Assembly (NCBI GenBank): GCA_030549495.1
Contig: JAUIRK010000896.1
Span: 1,037,501-1,101,500, forward strand
Direction of reading: 5' to 3'
Length of the DNA: 64,000 nt
DNA from: Nectonema munidae
Lineage: Eukaryota > Nematomorpha > Nectonematoida > Nectonematidae
Of this stretch, positions 48,960 to 62,429 are shown in pieces. A program made the position numbers and the translations under genes. Under the pieces are notes generated by a model, which was given only the letters and a program-made list of their open reading frames with translations, was not told where the DNA came from and made no database searches. Positions within the stretch are counted from its first letter, which is position 1. Every line of letters begins with the position of its first letter.

Positions 48960-49060
48960 TTAAATTTTAAAGTTGCGTGTTGGGACGCGTTTAAAAAATT
49001 TAAGTGAAGTCGGTTACGGTCTTTTTTAAAGCGGGCGGGCGGGCGGGTACAAAATAATAA
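48960..49060. repeat. GCGGGCGGGCGGGCGGG tract, possible G-quadruplex
   Basis: Four GGG runs with one-base loops at about 49032-49048 on the plus strand, in otherwise AT-rich DNA. The surrounding AAGTCGGTTACGG text looks like a repeat end but was not matched elsewhere in the window. Confidence 0.6.
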
Positions 49061-50530
49061 AACGCGCAGGTATGGACCATGCGTAGGAGTTGCTTTAAAT
49101 CTTGTTTATAAAACATGCATGATGATCGCATTATAGGATGTAATGATCATTCGAATATATGATAATGTAATATAAAAGAATAAAAGGGGGAATGCAGACT
49201 TTCGAGTCTCTGGGGGTATCATACTACTACAGCTATTCCTCTTGAGAAGAAGAAGGTATACTACAATTCTCTCCGGTGTGAGGGCCAACGGCATAGGTTC
49301 TTCTTGAGAGAGGAAAACATATTTAGATAAGGGTCTTTGAAAGCCCTATCTACAACTATTTACTTTCAAGTATTCTGACTAAGTCTGCGATTCTTAGCCA
49401 GAGGTAATGTGAGTAAAAAACAACATGCATCGTTACTGCATCAACAAGCAGAATCTAGTGTACAGTAGTATAAGATTAACATATCACAAGTCAACCTGGG
49501 ATGCACATTCTTTGACTTTTAGTCATCAGAGATGCTCAACATCGATAACATCGCACAATCGCTCTATTATTTATATTGCAACGTTATAAAGAATCTCTAT
49601 CCGATAACAAAGACAGAACTCTATTGATGATGTGATAATAGACGTTAGACTTTTACTTGCCAGAACAATGCTTTATTCCAAATTTTGCAACTGAAATAAA
49701 TTTTTTAATGTCTTAACCATGAAACTTGGTAGCGAGAGATTCTATCAAGGGAGACGTAAATAGTCTAAAATACATTTCTTGTAGTATATAAAATTTTATA
49801 TGAGTAAATAATTTTTATTTAAAATAAATGATCTCATTTTGAAATAAGAATGAAAAAAGTTCATCTCTTACTTCATATGGATCGGACAAACTGAAACATC
49901 GATTCGCAAGAAATATGAGCATTGCGTATAAAAATAAAATTCTTTGGAAGGAAAAAGGATAGCGACTTTTACACGCCATTTTGCTGTCTAAACATAAAAG
50001 AAAAAAATAATTCGAGTCAATAGGGTGTATTTGAAATATAAATAAATAAATACGCTTTTAGTACAATGTTTTCTCGCGGGTAAAAGGCGTATTTGAAAAG
50101 ATACATAAATATAATAATCAAAAGAAATGGATTTTTATTCGTGTGAATTAAAGAAAAAAACTTCTATATTTTGCACAATCATAACAATCTATTAAGAGGA
50201 TTGACAAGTGATAATGACTCAGTGATCATGACGTAGCCGAAGATTAGTTCGCAAAAATCCTTTAGAAATTCTTCAATCACGCAGGCTCCTTGTATCATTC
50301 GATGCACGTAATGAAAAGCCCAAAAAATCTGAACTTTTCCAAAAAAGTTCAACGTAAAATAAATTTTTTATTTTTCCTGCTTACAAATTTACAAAATCAG
50401 TTTCATTTCAAATGAAATGTTGGAATAAAATTTGAAAAAATTTATTCTCTCAAGTTAAAAAAAGGCTTCATGCCAAAAAAAGAACAAAACAAAATACGAT
50501 AGTCTAAATTTTTACAAGTAGGTTTTGAGT
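49061..50530. other. AT-rich stretch, nothing recognised
   Basis: The minus-strand ORF at 49106-49294 has no recognisable domain and no donor site, and was not accepted as the missing signal-peptide exon. Confidence 0.4.
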
Positions 50531-50667
50531 TTAACGGGTTATCGACCACAGTCGACATATGTCGACTTTACAAAAATATAATCGTCTGCTTTTATTAATG
50601 CTTTTTAATACAAATCTTCTGCTTTGCATTAGATATCGTCTGATTATTCTCGTTGTTAATGTGTTAA
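50531..50667 (+). mobile_element. piggyBac-type MITE, copy 3
   Basis: TTAACGGGTTATCGACC at the left and CGTTGTTAATGTGTTAA at the right, TTAA on both sides. Contains the palindrome GTCGACATATGTCGAC (50552-50567). The interior matches copies 1 and 2. Confidence 0.72.
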
Positions 50668-51068
50668 TGTATATTCCACCCCATTGCAGATTTGCATGAA
50701 ACGTTTTATAATTTTTTAAAATATGGATTTCTTAAAATAAAATATTATTTTATTATCCTAAAGTTTAGATATAATAAACAGTGCTGCAAGAAATGTTATT
50801 ACAAAGTTTATTAAATTTTCTTAAAAATTTCAACAAAAATCAGAAAACTCTAGACATAACCCTTGAGAGAATTCGTACTTATTAACAGGATTGGAACTTG
50901 TTAAAATAATTCGTTTTGATATTCGAAAAAAACGCGTATTTCTTCATTTCTATACAGATTGTGGATGTTAACGCATTAGATCTCAGGAGACGACATTAGG
51001 TCATTTGATATACGTGACACAATCTGTTTCCACTATCATATTTAGATGATAAGGGAGATTTCTTGAAT

Positions 51069-51200
51069 TTAACCCATTAAGTACCATAGAAATCAGACGA
51101 TATTTAAAAAAACGCAGAGGATTTATATTCAGTCATTGAAAAAAGCAGACGAAGATGAGATTACTTATGTTGCCAAATGGGAAGATTGGGACTTAAATTT
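51069..51200 (+). mobile_element. piggyBac-type MITE, subfamily B, copy 2
   Basis: Left end TTAACCCATTAAGTACCAT. The interior CAGACGATATTTAAAAAAAC and GTCATTGAAAAAAGCAGACG is the same as the copy at 45144 in reverse orientation. The right end is worn and abuts the next MITE. Confidence 0.7.
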
Positions 51201-51408
51201 TTGGAATTTTGCTAAAAGTCTTCACAGAATACGACAGCTGTATTATGTCTTTTAGAATCACTAATTACCTATGTTTTCATATTTTTAACATTATTTTGTC
51301 ATGAATAAATTGCAAAAATTTATTTTTTATACATGTAAGGGTAATTTTTGAAGCCATTTTTCATAGGGGGCCTAGGCCCATGAGGCCCGTCCCTTGGATC
51401 CGCCAATG
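51200..51408 (+). mobile_element. CAGTGGCGGATCC-ended MITE, copy 2
   Basis: Interior nearly identical to 31740-31850 read on the minus strand, ending GGATCCGCCAATG, the inverted form of the CAGTGGCGGATCC end. Copy 1 keeps the left end and copy 2 keeps the right end, so together they show the family has inverted termini. The left end here is lost at the junction with the piggyBac-type MITE. Confidence 0.7.
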
Positions 51409-52486
51409 CTTTAAAGGCATTCTTCCTAAATAAATGCAGACAGAAAATCTCTATATCTGCCTTCTAGTGGCGTGGTCGTTTCAACTGAATCATCTTGGGG
51501 TGAACGCGAAAACAAACACTATACCCTTTAAGATGAGTTAGAACAATCCCGTTTAGCTCCAAAAAGTAGTTGTTCTAGGAGAAAATAACTGTTATTCCAA
51601 ATTATTGATTGAGTAACGGTTAAAAGTACCCAAGTTTGAACAAAAATGGTTGTCGCCAGGAAGAGAATGCGTTTGGTAAAAGAATGCTTTATTTATATTT
51701 CATGATGAAAATCAAGAATTGGCTTATTAAAAAAAAAGATGACGTATCTACATGAAATTCAGGATATAAGAAAAAAATGGAGACTAGGGACTTAATTTTT
51801 CCTAAATAGTAGCAGTGTTTCGGCTAAGCATTTTCGACAGTGTATTGCCGAAAAATTAGCCTTTAGGCAGGGAATATTGCCAAAAATACTGAGATTTTGC
51901 AGATTTAACGACTATTTATCTAAAGCCAGCATAAAAAAATCGTAAAGTAAATTTTTAAATTTTATAAAAGGTTTGGTATTGACAGTAGAACATACTATCG
52001 CTAAATTTTTTAATAAATCTAAATATCGATTACCGAAAAAGATTAGTTCTCGCGGATAAAAAAGATTAAAGATTAACGCTGATTAAAGAGGAGGCGCTGA
52101 GTGCAAGGCAAATGAAATTGAAGAAGGAATGGGAAAAAGTAGGATTTATGTACTATGTGTAATGGAGATCAAATGAGGAGATAACGGGACAAGAGAAAGT
52201 GGGACTTTTCACAGTAGTGGAGCGAATGAAAAAAGTGTGCAAACGAGTAAAGTGTTCATTACTTAAATATTTGTGCACAGGCATAAAATTTGAATATTTA
52301 CCTAATTTCACTCTTACCTGCGTAGTCTTAAGTCACATAAGCTTAACGTGCAAGCATGAGTTGCTGGATTCTATTTATTTAAACTATATGCATGAATGAA
52401 TACTTTTATAACTTGCACAGTTTTATCCTATAACTCTTGAAGTATAGATATAGTGAAAGTTGAAGGCTGAATATGTTTTAAGGTAG

Positions 52487-52985
52487 ATGACAGAGTTATT
52501 AAATTTGATGTTGAGAACGAAATACAAAATGATTGGAAAAGAGATAGATGAAAGTTTGTTCACCAAAAGAAAAAATTATGTAGGACGTATACTTCCTCAA
52601 CAATGGGTTTTTCGAAAAAAGAAAATTTTGTTTATTGTCCCAGACAGGAAAGCAACAACACTTTATCCAATAATAAAGAATAGCATACGGCCTGGAACTA
52701 TAATAATAAGTTATGACTACAGAAATATGTTTTCCACCAATAATTATCATCATTTAGTTGTTAATCATTCGAAAAACTTTGTGGATCCTTTTAGTGGGGC
52801 TCACACTCAAAATATTGAATGGAGAAGTGCGAAAGAAAAAAATTAAAAACAGAACGGCACTCATAGAAGTCTACTAGATTCATATATGTGTGAGTTCATG
52901 TGGTGAGAGGAAATCAAAGTTAAAGGTTTAAACCCTTTCGATACAATACTTAGACACATCAGTTGCTATTGGGTTCCTCATTAGA
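52487..52985 (+). mobile_element. Merlin (ISXO2-type) transposase, decayed
   Basis: Visible blocks: KEIDESLFTKRKNYVGRILP (first Asp of the DDE core), QQWVFRKKKILFIVPDRKAT, LYPIIKNSIRPGTIIISYD (second Asp region), YHHLVVNHSKNFVDPFSGAH with TQNIEWRSAKEKN (third acidic position), then HRSLLDSYMCEFMW and NPFDTILRHIS. The order matches the ISXO2/IS1595 domain used by eukaryotic Merlin elements. A few residues are lost and one or more stops or frameshifts occur after 52846. A Merlin-type terminal repeat lies about 220 bp downstream (ending 53207); no left terminal repeat was found. Confidence 0.88.
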
Positions 52986-53063
52986 TAAGCAATCTTACAA
53001 TTTTCACTTATCGTTCTATGTTTTTCCAACATTAAATAAAAATTTTAAGCGAAAATATATATT

Positions 53064-53207
53064 ATATATCTCTGTTATCTCCTTCCCACTCTAAAAAAAA
53101 TTTAAATGATATTATATAATAATCAGAAAAATGTTGATGAAACAGTAAAAAAGTAAATCATTCACTAAAAAAAAAATTCAGAGTGGAGGAGGTAACAGAA
53201 AAGTACC
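53064..53207 (+). mobile_element. Merlin-type terminal structure or MITE
   Basis: Inverted arms CTGTTATCTCCTTCCCACTC (from 53072) and, on the other strand from 53207, GGTACTTTTCTGTTACCTCC. The right arm is a good Merlin end and may be the 3' end of the element carrying the transposase at 52487. The left arm has lost GGTACTT. Confidence 0.6.
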
Positions 53208-53224
53208 AATGGTTATGATATTCG

Positions 53225-54417
<1,193 letters not shown>

Positions 54418-56780
54418 CAAATGTTAATATAATTGAGGTGGTATGATGAAATATTTTATTTGTTGGAATGGCCCAAAGAGTCGTAAAGCATTATTTTAGT
54501 AAAAATTAAATTAAAGTAAAAAATTAAATTTTTTAACGTATTTTTTTTAAAATAGCAGGTAAAGTAAAAGGTATATATGACAGTCAGAATTTGACCGAAA
54601 AAATAAACCATAATTTTTGTTGAGTCAGAATTAATATTCTAAGTAGATCCGTCGGGTAAATTGAAGATTTTTTGATAAAAATAAGATTTTGAATTAGTGA
54701 GAGATCTTATCTTTCTTATAAATTGTAGTTGAGTGTAAATTTAAGAATTGAAACAATTTTTTTGAAGTAATTAATTTTATTTGTGTGTATTTTTAATGGC
54801 TTTAAATATTTCTAAATTATTCTTACTTCTATGTCGTTTGAATTTTTGTGTATATCTTAGTTTTTCTCCTTATTTGATGAAGCATAGGGTTCCAATGTTT
54901 GCATTTAACCACCAAAGTGGATTCGGTGTAAAAAAAGTACTGAGATTTAATTTAGTAAGGTGCGTAATCAGAGTTTTAGAGTATTGGTTAATTTCTAGAG
55001 GACTGCAAATGTGGTTAGTAAAATTTAAGTTTTTATTAGATTATGCATAAAACGCGATTTGTCTAACTTTTTTTTTGTATATAAGTGAAATATTGAGAGC
55101 AGGTTTATGATCCAAGCAAACTTCAACAAGCGATCATACACAAATTACGACCCCCAAAATTTGTACATTTTTAACACCCCCCCTTCCCGTCGTGATTTTA
55201 ACCCCTCCTGCTCTATTTTTTTATGCAGAGCAGTTAGAATTTGTTAACCACCACCCCCATGCAGGGGATGTCATATATGTATGATCTCAAAAGTATTTAT
55301 CTGAAAGCAAGGGTTAGTCGAAAACTTTCCAATTAAAAACTAAACTACGTACAGCATCATTGCACATAATTGTCTATGTGAAATTCAAAAGAAACGTTGG
55401 TGCGTAAATTGAAAAAGTAGATGAGTGTATCGATTACATAAATGGAACTTGTGTTTTACAAGTATATTATAAAAACATACTGCCCTACTATTTGTCATCT
55501 AAATATTTTAAAATTTAACATGAAAACCTTTTAAATAACTTTAATCACAATATTTTATTTAAGAATGAATTTAAGATAAAATAAAAAATGATTATTTTTT
55601 TTCATTTTTGTCGATGCTTGACTAAACTCTCCATTTCTCTTATAAGCAAGCATAGTTACAAATCTATAGTATTATTATTTTAGGTAAATTGTATGAACAT
55701 TTTTTAACTTAATTACACGAAATTTTAAAATTAAAATTACATTCAGAATAGCTAAATTCAATTTGTTTCAAAACTTAGATTTTACATAGTTTTAACAGAG
55801 TTATAAGGAAGTCTTCGATTTATGAGAGCCAAACAAAATCTTAACATCTTTTTTTATCAAAATGAAATCTTAATTTTCTGACTATTATTTAACAATTTGA
55901 TCTCAAGCTATTTTAATTGAGTTTTTATATAATATAAAAACATCTATAATTTTTCATAGTCTAATTTTAACAGACGAATTTGAAAACCACTTGTATTTCT
56001 ACTATTAAAAATTCAAAGTTTCTAGGTAAATATTCAAAGCAAGAATGGGTAACTGAAAGTTGAATATAATGGCATTCGAAAAAAATAATAAAAACGAAGC
56101 TTTACTTTTAAAAAAGTGTAAATTTATTATTTATGTCAGCCATCACATTAGCGCTATCTGTTCCTATACCAATAAGTTGTTATCTTTATTAAAACAGCTT
56201 GATTTCTTCAACTAAATTTTACATCAGATTCCCCTCCCCACCCCTCAATTGGGTCAAACTAAAATAAGCAAATTTCCAATTTTTAACGCACTATTTAAAA
56301 AAGTATAACATAAAATAATACCAAAAAAATAAAAACTTTTCTTGTTGTAACACTAAAATGAGTAATTTTTTTTAAATTTTCAATTTAAAGGCGCCATTTT
56401 AAAAAGTATAACTAAATTAATACCAAACTAATATATCTATATTTTCGAATTATATTTATAATATAAAAATACCCTAACGAAAAATACTAGGCTATTTTAC
56501 ACCATGGTTTTATCTACTATAAATTTAATGTTAAAAGTTCAAGAAAATGTGATGAGAGAAGAAAAAATATTTACCTACTTTTTCAGGAAGTCTGAGCATT
56601 TTATAAAAGATTGTAGAAGTGTAAACTTTCTTTAGAAATGAAGTACAATTAGTATCTGATATAAGATATTTTTATTTTTAGTAAAAGAATATATAAGAAG
56701 AGAACAGGTAATAATAAGAAATTATTTGTATTTTTGTCAATAAATTATGTTTTTAAATTTTTCAATCTTTTTTCTTTTAT
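54418..56780. other. AT-rich stretch, nothing recognised
   Basis: Short C-rich patches (CACCCCCCCTTCCC near 55178, CCCCTCCCCACCCC near 56230). The ORF at 54781-55050 has no recognisable domain. Confidence 0.4.
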
Positions 56781-56787
56781 TGTATAT

Positions 56788-56860
56788 ACAGTAAAACCTG
56801 CTTTAAATGGTCAAACACACGACTTATTTAAATGTACCCTTTTAATCGTTTCGAGAAAGT
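56788..56860 (+). repeat. Orphan Tigger/pogo-type end
   Basis: TACAGTAAAACCTGCTTTAAATGGTC follows TA, like the CAGTAAAACnT end of Tigger elements, with subterminal text unlike the element at 57444. No partner end was found nearby. Confidence 0.45.
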
Positions 56861-56929
56861 CTAAAGTGTATGGTATGGAGGAACACTCTACTTTATATAA
56901 CTAAAGTTATTTTACAACAGCAACAACAT

Positions 56930-57200
56930 TACTTGTTGGCCCAAGGCATTAATTAGAAGGTGGTAGTGTCTTGGTCATAGTCTACAGTCTGCCGCCCTCA
57001 TCTCAGGTGCTCCGTCCTTAGTTCCTGGTGCTTTACAGGCATCACAAGCTAGCAAAGCGCGAGATTTGGATAAATGAATTAAGGCTATAAAGATTGTTTA
57101 TGGAGTGAAATGCAGTGCTGCAGAAAAGACTCTGAAGAGGATAGATAGGGTTCAGACACGGATATTCCAATCTCCCTAAGCTCCTAGCATTTGGATCCGC
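56930..57200 (+). repeat. GC-richer patch, possible LINE RT remnant
   Basis: KIVYGVKCSAAEKTLKRIDR and VQTRIFQS resemble the thumb segment (YG...LxKLDRVQxRALR) of Jockey/I-type LINE reverse transcriptases. Short and broken. Confidence 0.35.
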
Positions 57201-57443
57201 TCTAGTTCAAGTGCCGCTTACAAAATTTTTAATCCTAATTCCAAAATTAGACTCCAGAAATAGAATAGGCATGTTCATTTTGTATAAAACAGTAAATTTA
57301 TTTAAAAATTGAATAAATTTTTGGGAGGATTTTCAGAACTAAGCCACAATTATGTTTGACTCTATTGATATTTTCAAATCATAAATGCAAAAATAGAGAT
57401 AAAAAATGAAACCATAATGTTGGATTTCGTATAAAAACATATA

Positions 57444-59160
<1,717 letters not shown>

Positions 59161-59162
59161 TA

Positions 59163-60213
59163 TTTCAAAATTTATATTATTGAAGACAAATTTTAAAAGT
59201 AAACCACAAATATGATTGAAACTATTACGTATTATCAAATCATAAATCCAAAAATTGGTTCATGAAATGAAACCAGCATAGTCGATTTGGTATAATATAT
59301 ATATATTTTATGTAAAATTTAAATAAATATATTTAGAGAGATATTTTTAAAGTAAACCTCAAATTCGATTGACATATATTGGTATTTTCAAATCATAAAT
59401 ACAATAACTATGAAATCAGGATGACAGATATTGTATAAAAACATACATTTTATCTAAAATTTGAAGGAAAATTTATTGACAGGTTTAATAGATTTTCTGA
59501 CAGTTTTGATTGATTTTCATGAAAAATAAATAACACCACCCGATTGGCAATCAATTATTTAGTGAGTTCAAGCGAGATATTTATAAAAATATAGAATATT
59601 TTAGGAAAAAATAAGAAAAGGGAGGGATAGGTGCAAAATCCCTTGTAACTTAGGTAATAAAAATAGCTAGTTAGAAACAGGGTTAAGAATTTACGATTCA
59701 TTAACTTACAAAAAGTTATGCAGTGTCCTAATTTATAAAAATTATTACAAATACAAACTTTATTCAAAGATCCTTCCATTAGGAAGGCAAAGTGGCAACT
59801 AATCCGCCATTGGTAAGTTGGTAATTTCAATTATTGCTGTCGTAAAATCTACTTTTTGTTTCAATTAAATTATAAGACATATACCATCCAATTTTGTAAA
59901 TTTATAATTTCACAAATTTATAGAAACAATTTTTCTTGATGATTTAAATTTTTAGGTATATTTCTAATTAAAAACCTAGGCCTACGCTTTTGATTATAAT
60001 TTAAAGCATTAAATACTGGTGTTCTTTTTATTTTCATCTTCCAAATTTTTAAGCTCAATTTTGATTCACTTTCAAATTGTATTTATTTTTATTTGTGTTT
60101 ATGGTACTAAGAATTTTTTTGATTTGAACAACTTTTCATTATTGAATTTTATTTACACAAATAGTTTCTAGTTTAATAGAGTTAATATAGAGTTATAGAA
60201 GATTGGTGTAGAG
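59163..60213. other. AT-rich stretch, nothing recognised
   Basis: Imperfectly repeated text such as AAATTTAAATAAATATAT and TTTTCAAATCATAAAT recurs at 57300-57390 and 59200-59410, suggesting local duplication around the Tigger insertion. No coding match. Confidence 0.35.
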
Positions 60214-60300
60214 CAGAGGTGTCCAAGAAGTCACCCGCGGTCGACTAGTCGACCGCCAAGCTCAAGAAAGTAGACCTCAAGTAGTTTATAAACAATTAAG
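60214..60300 (+). repeat. hAT-like terminus with a 20-bp perfect palindrome
   Basis: CAGAGGTGTCCAAGAAG has the CAGnGGTnnCC form of many hAT ends. It is followed at 60237-60256 by a perfect palindrome centred on GACTAGTC. It may be the 5' end of the hAT whose transposase starts near 62430, but no matching right end lies inside the window. Confidence 0.45.
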
Positions 60301-60884
60301 GAATAAACCAGAAATTAATTGTTGGATCAATTTTTTTTCTTATGAATTTCCGTTTCTATCATATTATCTATGTGAATGTTTCATGAAGTTGCATTTTCCC
60401 AATTTTTCGCATAGTTAATAATCAATCATATTGATAAAGATTTCTTATTTTAGGCTAAAATTTTTCTATGCGCAAAATCACACTTCCCTTCCATAAATAA
60501 TCCTCATATTTTTCAAGATGATGAGGAAATTAAGGACATTGTATTATCATTATATGTTGGGTATGACAACTATATGTTGCAAACCTATGTATTTATGTTA
60601 CCAATTAAGAGCTTTGAGAAGCTTATATTATTTTCGGTGGTATGCTATTTATTTAACTTTGATTATCTTTTCATCATGCAGTAGAATTGGTCTGATTGAT
60701 GATATAAATTTTAAAAATCAGAAGTTGAACATTATTTTCAACATTGTTCTTTGTGTTTTACCACCTATAAAATTTTGCTTGTGTCTTTGTAAGTGCGTTA
60801 AATTTATAAATTAGTATTTTTTTCGGTAAAAAGTTTTTATGCTTACAATGCAAAATGTCAAATTTGTTTATTCTTTAATGATTC
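60301..60884. other. AT-rich stretch, nothing recognised
   Basis: The ORF at 60518-60814 has two or three hydrophobic stretches but no recognisable family, and its composition resembles the neighbouring non-coding DNA. Confidence 0.35.
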
Positions 60885-60889
60885 ATGTT

Positions 60890-61160
60890 CAAAACGTAAG
60901 AAAACAAAACGTCTAAAACTAAAACATTTGAAGAAAAACGTCCAAAGGCAATACATCCTATGTCCAAAATATCTTGAAATCTAAACGACCTAAGAGTTCT
61001 AAACAATTCAGTTTAAGCTTTTTGGTTTTAGAACTCTTTAATTCTAAGATGTTTAGATTTTAAGACATTTTGAATTTCACACGCTTTCTTTTCGGACGTT
61101 TTGGTTTTGGAAGTTTTGGTTTTAGGACGTTTTCGTCTCGGACATTTTGGTTTTCGACCT
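60890..61160. repeat. Foldback element (long imperfect hairpin)
   Basis: Two arms of about 120-130 bp centred near 61015. Left arm: AAAACGTCTAAAACTAAAAC, AAACGTCC, GAAATCTAAACGACC, AGAGTTCTAAA. Right arm: TTTTAGAACTCTT, AGATGTTTAGATTT, GGACGTTTTGG, TTTTAGGACGTTTTC. The arms are built from repeated AAAACGTCC/GGACGTTTT units. No coding capacity. Confidence 0.75.
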
Positions 61161-62011
61161 TGCGACTATGAACCTTTTTAAATATTTTTAGAATTCTTTT
61201 AGACATATTGTGACACTAAGACATTTAGTAGAACTGTTTTTTCGGTATATCGAAATGATTAAAAAAATGTTACTTTTATGACTACAATTTTCAAAAAAAA
61301 AATTTTTTTAAGGCTTGAAATAGGAAAATTATATTAAATTTAATCTTATGTAATAAAGCAATAATTTATAATTTAAAGGAAAAGTATTAAGTAAAATTTT
61401 TTGATGTGTATTTTTTTGTCAGATCTATTAAGAAAAATTTTTTTAATCTACTTATAATTTAATTTTTTTTCGTTAATTTTGCCTTACTGAACAATAGTAA
61501 CCATATGCAAGTTTCTATGAAAGTTGAATATAAAAAATTCTAATTTGTGTTTATAGCAACCTTTGAAGTCAATGTTAAAAAAATTCTAATTTAGTCTTTT
61601 TATATGCACATGTGACACATTTACTATAATGAAGTATACTAAATGACTAAATCTATTTTAAATCTTTCAGTTATTCGACACAGTAACTTAAGAAAAATAA
61701 CATCCTTGCTTGAATTTTTTTCTATTTGAAGGGCATGCTTGTCATAATTTTATTAAATCAAATTAAAAATAGTTAAATGTAAAAAAGTGAAATTAATGAA
61801 AAAAATCATTATAAAAAATAGTTGTCAACATAAATAATTAATTGATATTTAATTTAAAACCTAAAAAATTTTTTTGTTAAAAAATAAATACGCAACGTAC
61901 CAGTGTCAGATATAAAAAATACTAGAACAATAGTAATTTCTAAATAATACTAAACTTTTATTTAATATATTTAATATAGAGGCATGGGTAGATTAGGTTT
62001 TTTATAATTAT
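61161..62011. other. AT-rich stretch, nothing recognised
   Basis: A/T runs without coding or repeat-end matches. Confidence 0.4.
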
Positions 62012-62160
62012 GGGGGCGTGGGTAGTTTAGGTAGCGCGTCGGACATCGAACACAAAGTGTTGGGTTCGATTCGCGTACTACAAGTCTATTCATAGTTCGA
62101 CATAAGCGGTCTTGGTTGAACTTCTCAATGAAACGCCCACAATACCTATACCTTTATTCA
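62012..62160 (+). repeat. tRNA-derived SINE, copy 2
   Basis: TGGGGGCGTGGGTAGTTTAG, A-box-like TAGTTTAGGTAGCGCG (62023-62038), B-box GGGTTCGATTC (62062-62072), then CTTCTCAATGAAACGCCCAC and ACCTTTATTC. Head and tail are shared with the copy at 39898. The pol III boxes are well kept, so it is the younger or better preserved copy. It is not a tRNA gene: there is no paired acceptor stem or CCA-ready end. Confidence 0.8.
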
Positions 62161-62429
62161 AATTCATTCATAAAAATTTTACTGTTTTGTAAGATTTAAA
62201 CTCATTTAATTTTGAATACACATAAATTTAAATTAGTAATTATAAAATGATTAAGAAATATGAGAACAAGTTAATTAAAATCTTGGGCAATTTTGTTTAT
62301 AATGTTCAACTTAATACCAATTTTTTACAAAATTATCCTTTTATAAAAGTACCTTTATTACTATCTTTTATTACCTTTTTTAGAAGTAGTTTTAACAATA
62401 TTTGATTTTATCTTTGTGGCTGATAAATG

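Noticed and set aside
49106-49294. Candidate for the missing mannosidase signal-peptide exon
   Set aside because: No proper signal-peptide profile and no donor site in the right phase.
62012-62090. Possible tRNA gene
   Set aside because: Has A and B boxes but no convincing cloverleaf, and shares a non-tRNA tail with the copy at 39898, so it is a SINE.
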